From Chitinophagales bacterium (GTDB taxonomy: Bacteria > Bacteroidota > Bacteroidia > Chitinophagales > UBA8649): DNA of 64,000 nucleotides. Below are positions 49,868 through 56,984 of the stretch, piece after piece. Location: positions 114,409 to 178,408 of the forward strand of contig JACJYT010000005.1 of assembly GCA_020635975.1 (NCBI GenBank). The letters are read 5' to 3'. The first letter of the stretch is position 1. Each line of letters opens with the position of its first letter. Under the pieces are notes generated by a model. The model made no database searches. It was not told the origin of the DNA and saw nothing but the letters and a program-made list of their open reading frames with translations. The translations under genes and the position numbers were made by a program.

Positions 49868-51133
49868 TTAGTTTGCGATTAGTGTATAAAGATAGAAAAT
49901 ACTGAAGGCACTTAGTAGAATTATTCCTAAATATGTCCATATTTTCATGAAAGTTCCCGGTTGTTGCGCCTTACTAAGATCAGAGCTTATAACCAATTTG
50001 TAATTTAATACGGCTATAATTGGAGCTATAAGAAAGGATAAGATGGTAGCAAAATTGACTAAGGCTGCAAAGTTGTTGTTGAAAAAAATAATGACTGCCA
50101 AAGCACCTAAACAAGTAAAGAAGAGAAACAAGCTATAAGAAATTCTTTCCTTAGATGGTGCTTTACCCAGAATACTTAAGCTTCGATTTAAGGCTCTGGC
50201 ATAGCCATCTAATACACCAATACTCGTACTAAACATAATAGCAAAGGCTGCTAAGGCAATGATGTAATAACTCCATTTGCCAAAATTTTGAGTAAACAAA
50301 TGTATCACTTCAGCAGCAAAGGGCACATTGCCATCAGGCATCATCTTTCCAGTACTAAATACTAGATAAGCGCCTAAACTTAAAAAACATAAGGCTAAAA
50401 CTGCCGATATCCAATAGCCAAGATGGAATTCGAAAAGGCTTTCTTTTAAGCTAGGCGTGTAACCACTTTGCTTTATTCGCTCTATGGTCCAGAGGCTATT
50501 CCAAGTCGACAAATCCACCGCAGTTGGCATCCAACCCATTAAAGCAATAATAAAAGGCAGCGAAGATTTTTGAATTAAACTATAATCGAAAAAATTGGTA
50601 TTTACTTCTCCAGGTCCACGAAAAACACTCATCATAAAAGCAATTAAGGTGCATAGTAATAAAACAATAGCAACGACTTTTATTAAGCCGTCTAAAGTTT
50701 TATACTGTCCACTTGCTAAGATTACAAAGCATATAGAAATTAAGATAAGGCTAGAAAGGTAGAAGTATTTACTAGAAAAGGAGAGATGGAATAAATTTTC
50801 GAAGAAGCCAGCAGCAACAAAGCAAACTGCAGCACTTACAAAGAACATAGAACACAGAGTGATAAGCAAGTATAGGTAGAAAACATACTTGTTCATTTTG
50901 TGATAACCATCAATTAAACTCGTTCCGGTAGCAGCTGCATACCGGGTGCCAAACTCAAAAAATGGAAACTTAAAAATATTGGCGGCTATAATAAATGCCA
51001 TTAAGCTGAAACCATAACTAGCTCCTGCTTTCGTACTTTGAATTAGATGGGATACACCTATTGCTGTGCTGGCAAACAGAATACCAGGACCTAAGGTTTG
51101 CAGAAATTTCTTACTTTTGGAATTAGATTGCAT
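49868..51133 (-). CDS. Divergent Nramp-superfamily membrane transporter
   Basis: 421 residues from ATG 51133, about 11 membrane spans. The frame is open to 51235, but Met at 51133 starts a family-like N-terminus (KKFLQTLGPGILFASTAIG). Nramp-like fold features are seen (GPGILFA, KAGASYGFSLMAF, STSIGVLDGYARAL). However, the helix-1 DPGN metal site reads A-I-G-V-S and the helix-6 MPH site reads MPTAVDLSTW, so canonical Mn/Fe binding residues are absent. It is coupled to the dioxygenase and kynU genes, so an aromatic amino acid, kynurenine-pathway intermediate or other substrate is possible. I would not call it a manganese transporter. Confidence 0.7.
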   Translation of the reverse strand: MQSNSKSKKFLQTLGPGILFASTAIGVSHLIQSTKAGASYGFSLMAFIIAANIFKFPFFEFGTRYAAATGTSLIDGYHKMNKYVFYLYLLITLCSMFFVSAAVCFVAAGFFENLFHLSFSSKYFYLSSLILISICFVILASGQYKTLDGLIKVVAIVLLLCTLIAFMMSVFRGPGEVNTNFFDYSLIQKSSLPFIIALMGWMPTAVDLSTWNSLWTIERIKQSGYTPSLKESLFEFHLGYWISAVLALCFLSLGAYLVFSTGKMMPDGNVPFAAEVIHLFTQNFGKWSYYIIALAAFAIMFSTSIGVLDGYARALNRSLSILGKAPSKERISYSLFLFFTCLGALAVIIFFNNNFAALVNFATILSFLIAPIIAVLNYKLVISSDLSKAQQPGTFMKIWTYLGIILLSAFSIFYLYTLIAN

Positions 51134-51168
51134 AAAGCAAAATTTAGACTTAAAAATAAGCAATAAAG

Positions 51169-51957
51169 ATGAATTTAAATTTAGAAGGAAAAACCGCCTT
51201 GGTTGGTGGTGGAAGTAGAGGGATTGGATTGGCAAGTGCTATAGAGTTGGCTTTACTTGGGGCGAGAGTTACGCTTATTGCTAGATCTGAAAATGATTTG
51301 CAAGCGGCACTTAAGCTTTTAGATAGTTCTAAAGGACAAAAGCATGATTATCTGGTGGCGGATTACAGCGACTTGAAAGCTGTTGAACGTAAAATTGACG
51401 CCTTATTAGAAAAACAAGGTGGCTTTCAAATTTTAGTTAACAATACGGGCGGACCTGCGGGCGGTCCAATTACCAATGCCCAACTCAATGAGTTTACTAG
51501 TGCTTTTAATAATCATTTATTATTGAACCATCTTTTAGTACAGAAATTATTGCCAGGCATGAAAAGTGCAGACTATGGCAGGATTATCAATATTATTTCC
51601 ACTTCGGTTAAAATTCCTCTTAATGGCTTGGGGGTAAGTAATACCATTCGGGGTGCGGTAGCTAGTTGGGCTAAAACTATGGCAAATGAGCTTGGAGCTT
51701 TTGGTATTACCGTAAACAATGTGCTTCCGGGTGCAACGGCAACAGATCGTTTGGAGGCTATAATTAATACGAAAGCAAGTAAAAGCAATACCGCAGTCGA
51801 TAAGGTTGCGGAGCAGATGAAGGCTCAAGTTCCCTTAAATCGCTTTGCTTTGCCCGAAGAAATTGGTGCCTTTGTTGCCTTCTTAGCCAGTCCGGCTGCG
51901 GCCTACATTAATGGTACTAGTACACCCGTTGATGGAGGCAGAACAGGAAGTATCTAA
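51169..51957 (+). CDS. SDR-family oxidoreductase lacking the catalytic Tyr-Lys pair
   Basis: 262 residues. Classical SDR layout: GGGSRGIG at 13-20, ILVNNTGGPAGG at 88-99 (in place of NNAG), IINIIS with Ser144, and PVDGGRTGS at the end. Where YxxxK is expected, the sequence is Ser157-Asn-Thr-Ile-Arg161. A group of SDRs with S-N-x-x-R at this place is known, so it is a real subfamily, but the chemistry is unclear. Divergently transcribed from the Nramp-like gene, 35 bp apart, with a likely shared control region and perhaps a role in the same pathway. Confidence 0.85.
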   Translation: MNLNLEGKTALVGGGSRGIGLASAIELALLGARVTLIARSENDLQAALKLLDSSKGQKHDYLVADYSDLKAVERKIDALLEKQGGFQILVNNTGGPAGGPITNAQLNEFTSAFNNHLLLNHLLVQKLLPGMKSADYGRIINIISTSVKIPLNGLGVSNTIRGAVASWAKTMANELGAFGITVNNVLPGATATDRLEAIINTKASKSNTAVDKVAEQMKAQVPLNRFALPEEIGAFVAFLASPAAAYINGTSTPVDGGRTGSI

Positions 51958-51960
51958 GGC

Positions 51961-52698
51961 TTAGTTAAATAGGGCTGATTTTAATAAACCCATTTTATTT
52001 AAGCGATATTGCATAGCTACTTTTAAGCAACCGAGACCGTAAATAGCGCTTCTCTTAAAGTTGATGGAACTAGCTTCGTCGAAGTATTTTGTCGGACAAG
52101 TAACTTCTCCTATTTCAAAGCCTTTGTAAAACAGTTGAGCAAGCATCTGGTTGTCGAAGATAAAATCATCTGAATTCGCTTCAAAGTTTATGGCTTGAAG
52201 TGACTGTTTGCTGAATGCTCTATATCCCGTGTGATATTCGCTTAGTTTTTGTCCAAGTAGAATATTCTCAATTAGGGTTAAGATTCTATTAGCAAGATAC
52301 TTGTACCAAGGCATACCACCTTTGAGAGCACCATTACCTAAAATTCTACTGCCCAAGGCAATGGGGTATAAATCTTGCGCAATTAAATTAACCAAGCTTG
52401 GAATCAATTTGGGGGTATATTGGTAATCGGGATGCAACATGATGATAATGTCGCCTTGTAGTTCTAGGGCTTTTTTATAGCAGGTTTTTTGATTGCCGCC
52501 ATAGCCTTTGTTCTCATCGTGTCGAAGAATATGCTTAATACCAAGTTCTTTAGCAAGTTCCACCGTGTTGTCCTTACTCGCGTCATCTGTTAGAATAATT
52601 TCGTCTACCCATTCTGGAATTTCCTTAAAGGTTTTTTCGAGGGTTCTTGCCGCATTGTATGCTGGCATAACTACAATTATTTTCTTGTTTTGATACAT
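51961..52698 (-). CDS. Family 2 glycosyltransferase (dolichol-phosphate mannosyltransferase-like)
   Basis: 245 residues from ATG 52698; the open extension to 52734 is not needed. A GT-A fold with IIVVMPAYNAARTLEKTFKE, ILTDDASKDNT, DIIIMLHPDYQYTP (the DxD-like site reads HPDYQ) and YHTGYRAFSKQ. Family members transfer a sugar from a nucleotide sugar to a polyprenyl phosphate or a glycan in the inner membrane. No membrane tail is visible. It converges with the SDR gene, with only 3 nt between the stops. Confidence 0.85.
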   Translation of the reverse strand: MYQNKKIIVVMPAYNAARTLEKTFKEIPEWVDEIILTDDASKDNTVELAKELGIKHILRHDENKGYGGNQKTCYKKALELQGDIIIMLHPDYQYTPKLIPSLVNLIAQDLYPIALGSRILGNGALKGGMPWYKYLANRILTLIENILLGQKLSEYHTGYRAFSKQSLQAINFEANSDDFIFDNQMLAQLFYKGFEIGEVTCPTKYFDEASSINFKRSAIYGLGCLKVAMQYRLNKMGLLKSALFN

Positions 52699-52756
52699 GC
52701 TTTTGAGGGCTTTACAGTAGCAAATATAAAACAAAAAAGGGCAGGGCTGGGGTTTT

Positions 52757-52850
52757 TAGAAAAATAGAGAAATAGAAAATTAGATAAATAGAAAAATAGA
52801 GAAATAGAAAAATAGAGAAATAGATGACTAATATAATAGTTAACTAGAAA
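52757..52850. repeat. Imperfect AT-rich tandem repeat (GAGAAATA-like units)
   Basis: About ten degenerate copies of an 8-10-bp unit of the form (A)GA(G/A)AAATA in a row, ending in ACTAATATAATAGTTAACTAG. The same arrangement recurs at 52978-53045 and 53786-53860. Non-coding. Confidence 0.75.
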
Positions 52851-52925
52851 AATGTCGAGTAGTCGCAAATCGAACAATCGCTTAGTCGAATATTCTTTTG
52901 TTTTAAATTCTATTAATCTTTATAA

Positions 52926-53113
52926 GGAGATTGCCGCGTAATTCTCGTTCCTCGAATTACTCGCAAAGACGAATTGGAGAAAGAGAAAATTAGAGAAATA
53001 GAGAAATAGAGAAATAGATGACTAGTATACAAGTTAACTAGAATAAAAATAGTAAGACCTAAATAAATACTTACCGTCATTGCGATGAGGTGCGAGCCGA
53101 AGAAGCAATCTCC
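52926..53113. repeat. REP-like repeat pair A1-B1
   Basis: A1 (52926-52971) reads from GGAGATTGC to GCAAAGACG and has an inner perfect hairpin GTAATTC/GAATTAC. B1 (53075-53113) is the same kind of module inverted, from CGTCATTGCG to GCAATCTCC. Between them lie GAGAAATA-type tandem units and a GACTAGTATAC...TAACTAG segment. Confidence 0.8.
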
Positions 53114-53193
53114 TTTTTTAAATTTAATTCTATTCTAAAAACAAATGTTTTGAAATTCTCATTTGTTGATTTAGTCGCATTTAGCTATAAAGA

Positions 53194-53490
53194 TTAAACG
53201 TCTAAAGACTCAAACAAATCTCTCCAATCGGGATTAAAAGATTGTATCAAATCTATCTTAGTTTGTCTTGAACCTGCTTTGAGCTGTTTTTCCCTAGCAA
53301 TTGCTTCTTCTATGGAAAAGTAGCCTTCGAAGTATACAAGTTTATCAACATTAAATCTTGCTGTAAAACTTTTTTTATGCAGCTTCCTCTTATGTTCGTA
53401 AATTCTGTTATGTAAGTTCGAGGTCACTCCAATATATAGAACATTATTATATTTATTCGTTAAAATATAAACATAACCTCCACGTATCAT
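53194..53490 (-). CDS. Small GIY-YIG domain nuclease (URI-type)
   Basis: 98 residues, just the GIY-YIG domain: YVYILTNKYNNVLYIGVTSN, Arg in LHNRIYEHKRK, Glu in IEEAIAREKQLK, and FNPDWRDLFE at the end. Such small proteins are common in Bacteroidota, often in several copies. The fold cuts DNA in homing endonucleases and UvrC; the role of stand-alone copies is unknown. Here it is embedded in a cluster of REP-like repeats of alternating orientation, so it may belong to a mobile unit. Confidence 0.88.
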   Translation of the reverse strand: MIRGGYVYILTNKYNNVLYIGVTSNLHNRIYEHKRKLHKKSFTARFNVDKLVYFEGYFSIEEAIAREKQLKAGSRQTKIDLIQSFNPDWRDLFESLDV

Positions 53491-53545
53491 GCCTAAAAAA
53501 CGTTCTAGAAATAGATTTATTTTAATGAAATTTTAATATATAATA

Positions 53546-53860
53546 GGAGATTGCCCCGTAATTCTCCTTCCTAGAATTACTCGCAATGACGACTCGGAGA
53601 AAGGGAAAATTACCTAGTAAACTAGTTCACTAGAATAAAAGTTGTAAGACATAAATAAATACTTACCGTCATTGCGATGAGGTGTGAACCGAAGAAGCAA
53701 TCTCATGTTTTGAATCCATTGATCTTTATAAGGAGATTGCCGCGTAATTCTCGTTCCGCGAATTACTCGCAATGACGAATTGGAGAAAGAGAAAATTAGA
53801 GAATTAGAGAATTAGAGAATTAGATGACTAGTATACTAGTTCACTAGTCTACTAGTTTAC
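53546..53860. repeat. REP-like repeats A2-B2-A3 with CTAGT tail
   Basis: A2 (53546-53591) and A3 (53732-53777) are 46-bp copies of A1; B2 (53667-53704) is a copy of B1. A3 is followed by GAGAATTA-type units and by four spaced ACTAGT-like palindromes at 53826-53856. Together with A1-B1 the order is A-B-gene-A-B-A. Confidence 0.8.
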
Positions 53861-53863
53861 AAA

Positions 53864-53902
53864 AAAAAAGCCGTCTCTAAACTAATAGAGACGGCTTTTA
53901 TA
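53864..53902 (-). terminator. Intrinsic terminator of the TPR-protein/pdhA unit
   Basis: AAAAGCCGTCTCT (53866-53878)/AGAGACGGCTTTT (53887-53899), with a T-run on the minus strand behind it. Confidence 0.88.
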
Positions 53903-53917
53903 GTTTTCTTAATAAGA

Positions 53918-54595
53918 TTAAAGTGCTGCTTCAGCCTTAGCGATGTACTTATCTGCTTCGCTAGCTTCATTACTTAAAGGATAATCCTTTTTAAGTTTAT
54001 TGAAGAATTCTAATGCTTCTTTCTTGTTACCCGTATAGTCGTAAGCTAAACCAGCTTTAAACAATAGGAAAGGAGCAGAAGCTTCATTATCTGAAAAGTT
54101 AGCCGCTTTTTTGTAATTTTTCAAAGCTTCTTCTTGTTTGCCATTTTCCATTTGAGCATCAGCAAGCATGCCTATTGCTAAAGCGCCTAGTACTTCATCT
54201 TGCTTCGTACAAAACTTATCTAAATATTTTTCAGCATTCGCATAGTCGGCTAATTGATAATAACCTAAACCAGCGTAGTAATTCGCTAAATTTCCCGCTT
54301 TAGTACTACCGTAGCTTCCTGCCACAGTTAGAAAGCCATCTACAGGATCGTTAATAGCTAAAGCAATAGAATCGTTTTCGAACCAATATTGCGCTTTATA
54401 AATAGCTTCTTGAGCTAGGTTCTCTCTATGCGGCTTGTACCAAGAGAAATAAGCAATCAACAAAATCAAAACCGCTAAACTAGCACCCAAAGCAATATTA
54501 GCATTCTTAGCATTTGTTTCATACCATTTTTGCAATTTATCTAATTGCGATAATTCTGCATGTCCTGCAGCATTTGTGCTTTTTTCTTCAGCCAT
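53918..54595 (-). CDS. Membrane-anchored tetratricopeptide protein (YfgM-like layout)
   Basis: 225 residues. A short cytosolic start, one membrane span (ANIALGASLAVLILLIAYFSW) near 35-55, then TPR units (GYYQLADYANAEKYLDKFCT, QEEALKNYKKAANFSDN, AGLAYDYTGNKKEALEFFNK). The layout resembles YfgM, a periplasmic chaperone-network protein tied to the Sec translocon. The gene lies 11 nt behind pdhA. TPRs mediate protein contacts; the partner is unknown. Confidence 0.7.
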   Translation of the reverse strand: MAEEKSTNAAGHAELSQLDKLQKWYETNAKNANIALGASLAVLILLIAYFSWYKPHRENLAQEAIYKAQYWFENDSIALAINDPVDGFLTVAGSYGSTKAGNLANYYAGLGYYQLADYANAEKYLDKFCTKQDEVLGALAIGMLADAQMENGKQEEALKNYKKAANFSDNEASAPFLLFKAGLAYDYTGNKKEALEFFNKLKKDYPLSNEASEADKYIAKAEAAL

Positions 54596-54606
54596 TGTTG
54601 TTCTTT

Positions 54607-55602
54607 TTAATCAATTAAAAAAGGATAATCCTTCTGCATATAAATATCTTCGTACACCGCACTATCTTCGGGGTAAGGAGAATTCTCGGCAAAGGTAACA
54701 CAATCATCAATTTCTTCTTTCACTTTTTTATTAATTTCTTCAATTTCTTCTTCACTAGCCCAATTATTTTCCATAATCTTCTTAAGAACACTATGTAAAG
54801 GGTCTTTTTCCTTATAAGATTCTACCTCTTCTTTGGTTCTATATTTAGCAGGATCACTCATAGAATGCCCTTTATAACGGTAAGTTCTAATTTCTAAGAA
54901 TACAGGACCATTTCCACTTCGGCAAAGTTCGGCTGCATCGCTAATGGCATTATGTACCGCTTCTGGGTTCATGCCATCTACTGGCATACTCGGAATATCA
55001 AAGGCCTCTCCAAGTTTATATATTTCTTTAGAGGCAGCGCTTCTTTTTACTGAAGTCCCCATGGCATAACCATTGTTCTCACATATGTAGATTACAGGAA
55101 GATTCCACAACTTGCTCATATTGAACGACTCGTGAAGAATTCCTTGCCAAACTGCTCCATCGCCAAACATGGCTAAAACGACATTATCTGTTCCTTTATA
55201 TTTTTCCGCAAAAGCCATTCCAGCTCCCAAGCCTATTTGAGCACCAACAATGCCATGTCCGCCAAAAAAGTATTTTTCCTTACTAAAAAAGTGCATTGAT
55301 CCCCCTTTGCCCTTGCTGCATCCAGTTACTTTCCCCATTAGTTCTGCCATACACTCTCTACTTGTCATTCCTTTCCCTAGAGCAAGAGCATGATCTCGGT
55401 ACGCTGTAATTATTGGATCTTCTTGTCGTGTTGCACTAGCTATCCCAGCACCAACTGCTTCTTGTCCTATATATAAGTGACAAAAGCCCCTTATTTTTTG
55501 TTGTCCATAAAGCATGCCGGCTCTTTCTTCAAATTTTCTCATTCGCAACATTAATTCGTACCACTTTAGGTGGGTTTCTTTTGTTACTTTTGCTTTCGAC
55601 AT
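54607..55602 (-). CDS. pdhA: Pyruvate dehydrogenase E1 component subunit alpha
   Basis: 331 residues. A ThDP-dependent E1 alpha chain with MRKFEERAGMLYGQQKIRGF, the ThDP/Mg motif GDGAVWQGILHESFNMSKLW...NN, MPVDGMNPEAV and YRYKGHSMSDPAKYR (the phosphorylation-loop region of eukaryotic homologues). With E1 beta it decarboxylates pyruvate and acetylates the E2 lipoyl group. The beta and E2 genes are not adjacent. It is divergent from recF with only 33 bp between the starts. Confidence 0.94.
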   Translation of the reverse strand: MSKAKVTKETHLKWYELMLRMRKFEERAGMLYGQQKIRGFCHLYIGQEAVGAGIASATRQEDPIITAYRDHALALGKGMTSRECMAELMGKVTGCSKGKGGSMHFFSKEKYFFGGHGIVGAQIGLGAGMAFAEKYKGTDNVVLAMFGDGAVWQGILHESFNMSKLWNLPVIYICENNGYAMGTSVKRSAASKEIYKLGEAFDIPSMPVDGMNPEAVHNAISDAAELCRSGNGPVFLEIRTYRYKGHSMSDPAKYRTKEEVESYKEKDPLHSVLKKIMENNWASEEEIEEINKKVKEEIDDCVTFAENSPYPEDSAVYEDIYMQKDYPFLID

Positions 55603-55635
55603 TTTAATTTCGTTTGGTTTAAGAGTTCAAAAATA

Positions 55636-56712
55636 ATGTTTATTCGTAAACTTCAGCTTACTAATTTCAAGAATCATGCAAAAAGGACTTTTCTTTTCGA
55701 GGAAAACTTGCTTGCTTTTGTAGGCAAGAATGGCATGGGTAAAACGAATATCTTAGATGCTATTTATTTCTTGTGCATAGGGAAAAGTTACTTTAGTAAG
55801 AACGATAAACTTTGTATAAAACAAGAAGAAAGTTTTTTTCGCTTAGTGATGGAAATTGATGATATAGAGTCGAAAGAAGTAATTTTAATTCAAGAATTAA
55901 ACAAGCGAAAAAATATTAAAGTGGATGGCTTAGCTTACGAAAAGTTAAGCGACCACCTTGGCGTTTTTCCTATCGTTATAGTAGCGCCTAACGACAATCA
56001 ACTCATACTAGGAAGTGCCGAAGAGCGTCGTAAATACATGGATCAAACCTTATCGCAATTAAGCAGAACTTACCTTCGTGCTTTGCTCGAATACAATGCC
56101 CTACTAAAGGATAGAAATGCTTTGTTAAAACAAGCCGAAGAGAGAGGCTTGAATAAAGCTTTGCTAGAAATATACAATCAAAAGTTAAGCGAGAATGCCC
56201 AGTTTATTTATGAGCAAAGAAAATCTTTTTCGCAAAATATATTAGCTTATTTTAAAGAGAGCTATCGGCTATTAGCTGGTAAGGATGAAGATTTTAATTT
56301 TTGCTATCAAAGCGATTTGGAGCATAATGATTTAACGCAACTCTTAGAAAAATCTTTAAACAAAGACCTAATTTTAAAAAGAACGACTAAAGGCATTCAT
56401 CGCGATGATTTAATTTTTAGTATGGGAGGAGAAGCCTTAAAAGACTTCGGTTCTCAAGGGCAGCAAAAAACCTTTTTGTTGGCATTAAAGCTGACCCAAT
56501 TTAATTTTTTAAAAGCTCAGTTAAATAAAGTACCTTTATTTATTATTGACGATATTTTTGACAAACTAGATGCGGAAAGAAGCATCAATTTAGTGAAATT
56601 TTTAGCGGAACAAGATGCTCAAGTATTTATTAGTCATACGGGTAAGGATATATTTCAAGCTGTTTTAGATTTGCCAATTCAGTTAATGGAACTTACAGAT
56701 GGAGAAGGGTAA
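55636..56712 (+). CDS. recF: DNA replication and repair protein RecF
   Basis: 358 residues from ATG 55636, which gives the normal N-terminus MFIRKLQLTNFKNHA; the open frame upstream overlaps pdhA. SMC-like ATPase with Walker A VGKNGMGKTNILDAIYF, signature region GSQGQQKTFLLALKL and Walker B VPLFIIDDIFDKLDAER. It loads RecA at gaps together with RecO and RecR. A DUF721 gene follows and overlaps, as is common in Bacteroidota. Confidence 0.94.
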   Translation: MFIRKLQLTNFKNHAKRTFLFEENLLAFVGKNGMGKTNILDAIYFLCIGKSYFSKNDKLCIKQEESFFRLVMEIDDIESKEVILIQELNKRKNIKVDGLAYEKLSDHLGVFPIVIVAPNDNQLILGSAEERRKYMDQTLSQLSRTYLRALLEYNALLKDRNALLKQAEERGLNKALLEIYNQKLSENAQFIYEQRKSFSQNILAYFKESYRLLAGKDEDFNFCYQSDLEHNDLTQLLEKSLNKDLILKRTTKGIHRDDLIFSMGGEALKDFGSQGQQKTFLLALKLTQFNFLKAQLNKVPLFIIDDIFDKLDAERSINLVKFLAEQDAQVFISHTGKDIFQAVLDLPIQLMELTDGEG

Positions 56713-56983
56713 TTTAAGAACATTATCGGATATTTTAGGGGAGTTTTCGAGCAGAAGAAAATTAAAGACCCTGCAAGAAGCTCGCATAGTTAATCTATGG
56801 AAGCCTCTTATGGGAGATTTAATTAATAGATACACAGAAAAATATTTGTAAAAATCAGGTTCTTTTATTCAGGTGCAGCAAAAGTGCTTTGAAGAATGAA
56901 CTCTTATATTTGCAAGATCAAATCATAGAAAAATCAATAAAGAAGTTGGAGAAGAGGCGATTAAAAAAGTGGTTTTGCTCTAA
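56699..56983 (+). pseudogene. DUF721 (DciA-like) gene broken by frame changes
   Basis: The ATG overlaps the recF end. The first 50 codons (MEKGNLRTLSDILGEFSSRR ... INRYTEKYL) are a good DUF721 N-terminus and then hit TAA at 56849. DUF721 similarity continues in other frames: NQVL... and SALKNELLYLQDQIIEK in the +1 frame, then INKEVGEEAIKKVVLL in the original frame to a TAA at 56981. At least three single-base changes are needed, located in A-runs (near 56838-56842, 56850-56854 and 56929-56933). DUF721/DciA proteins act as replicative helicase loaders, so either this copy is decaying or the sequence has homopolymer errors. Confidence 0.7.
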
Positions 56984-56984
56984 A

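Noticed and set aside
52677..52877. 66-codon minus-strand frame through the AT-rich tandem repeat
   Set aside because: Low-complexity translation of the repeat (Phe/Leu/Ser/Tyr); no gene features.
52757..53860. Repeats that could be taken for a CRISPR array
   Set aside because: Modules alternate in orientation, are spaced irregularly, enclose a gene and have no cas genes nearby.
56829..56933. Programmed frameshifting in the DUF721 gene
   Set aside because: Several independent shifts in both directions would be needed; decay or sequence error is simpler.
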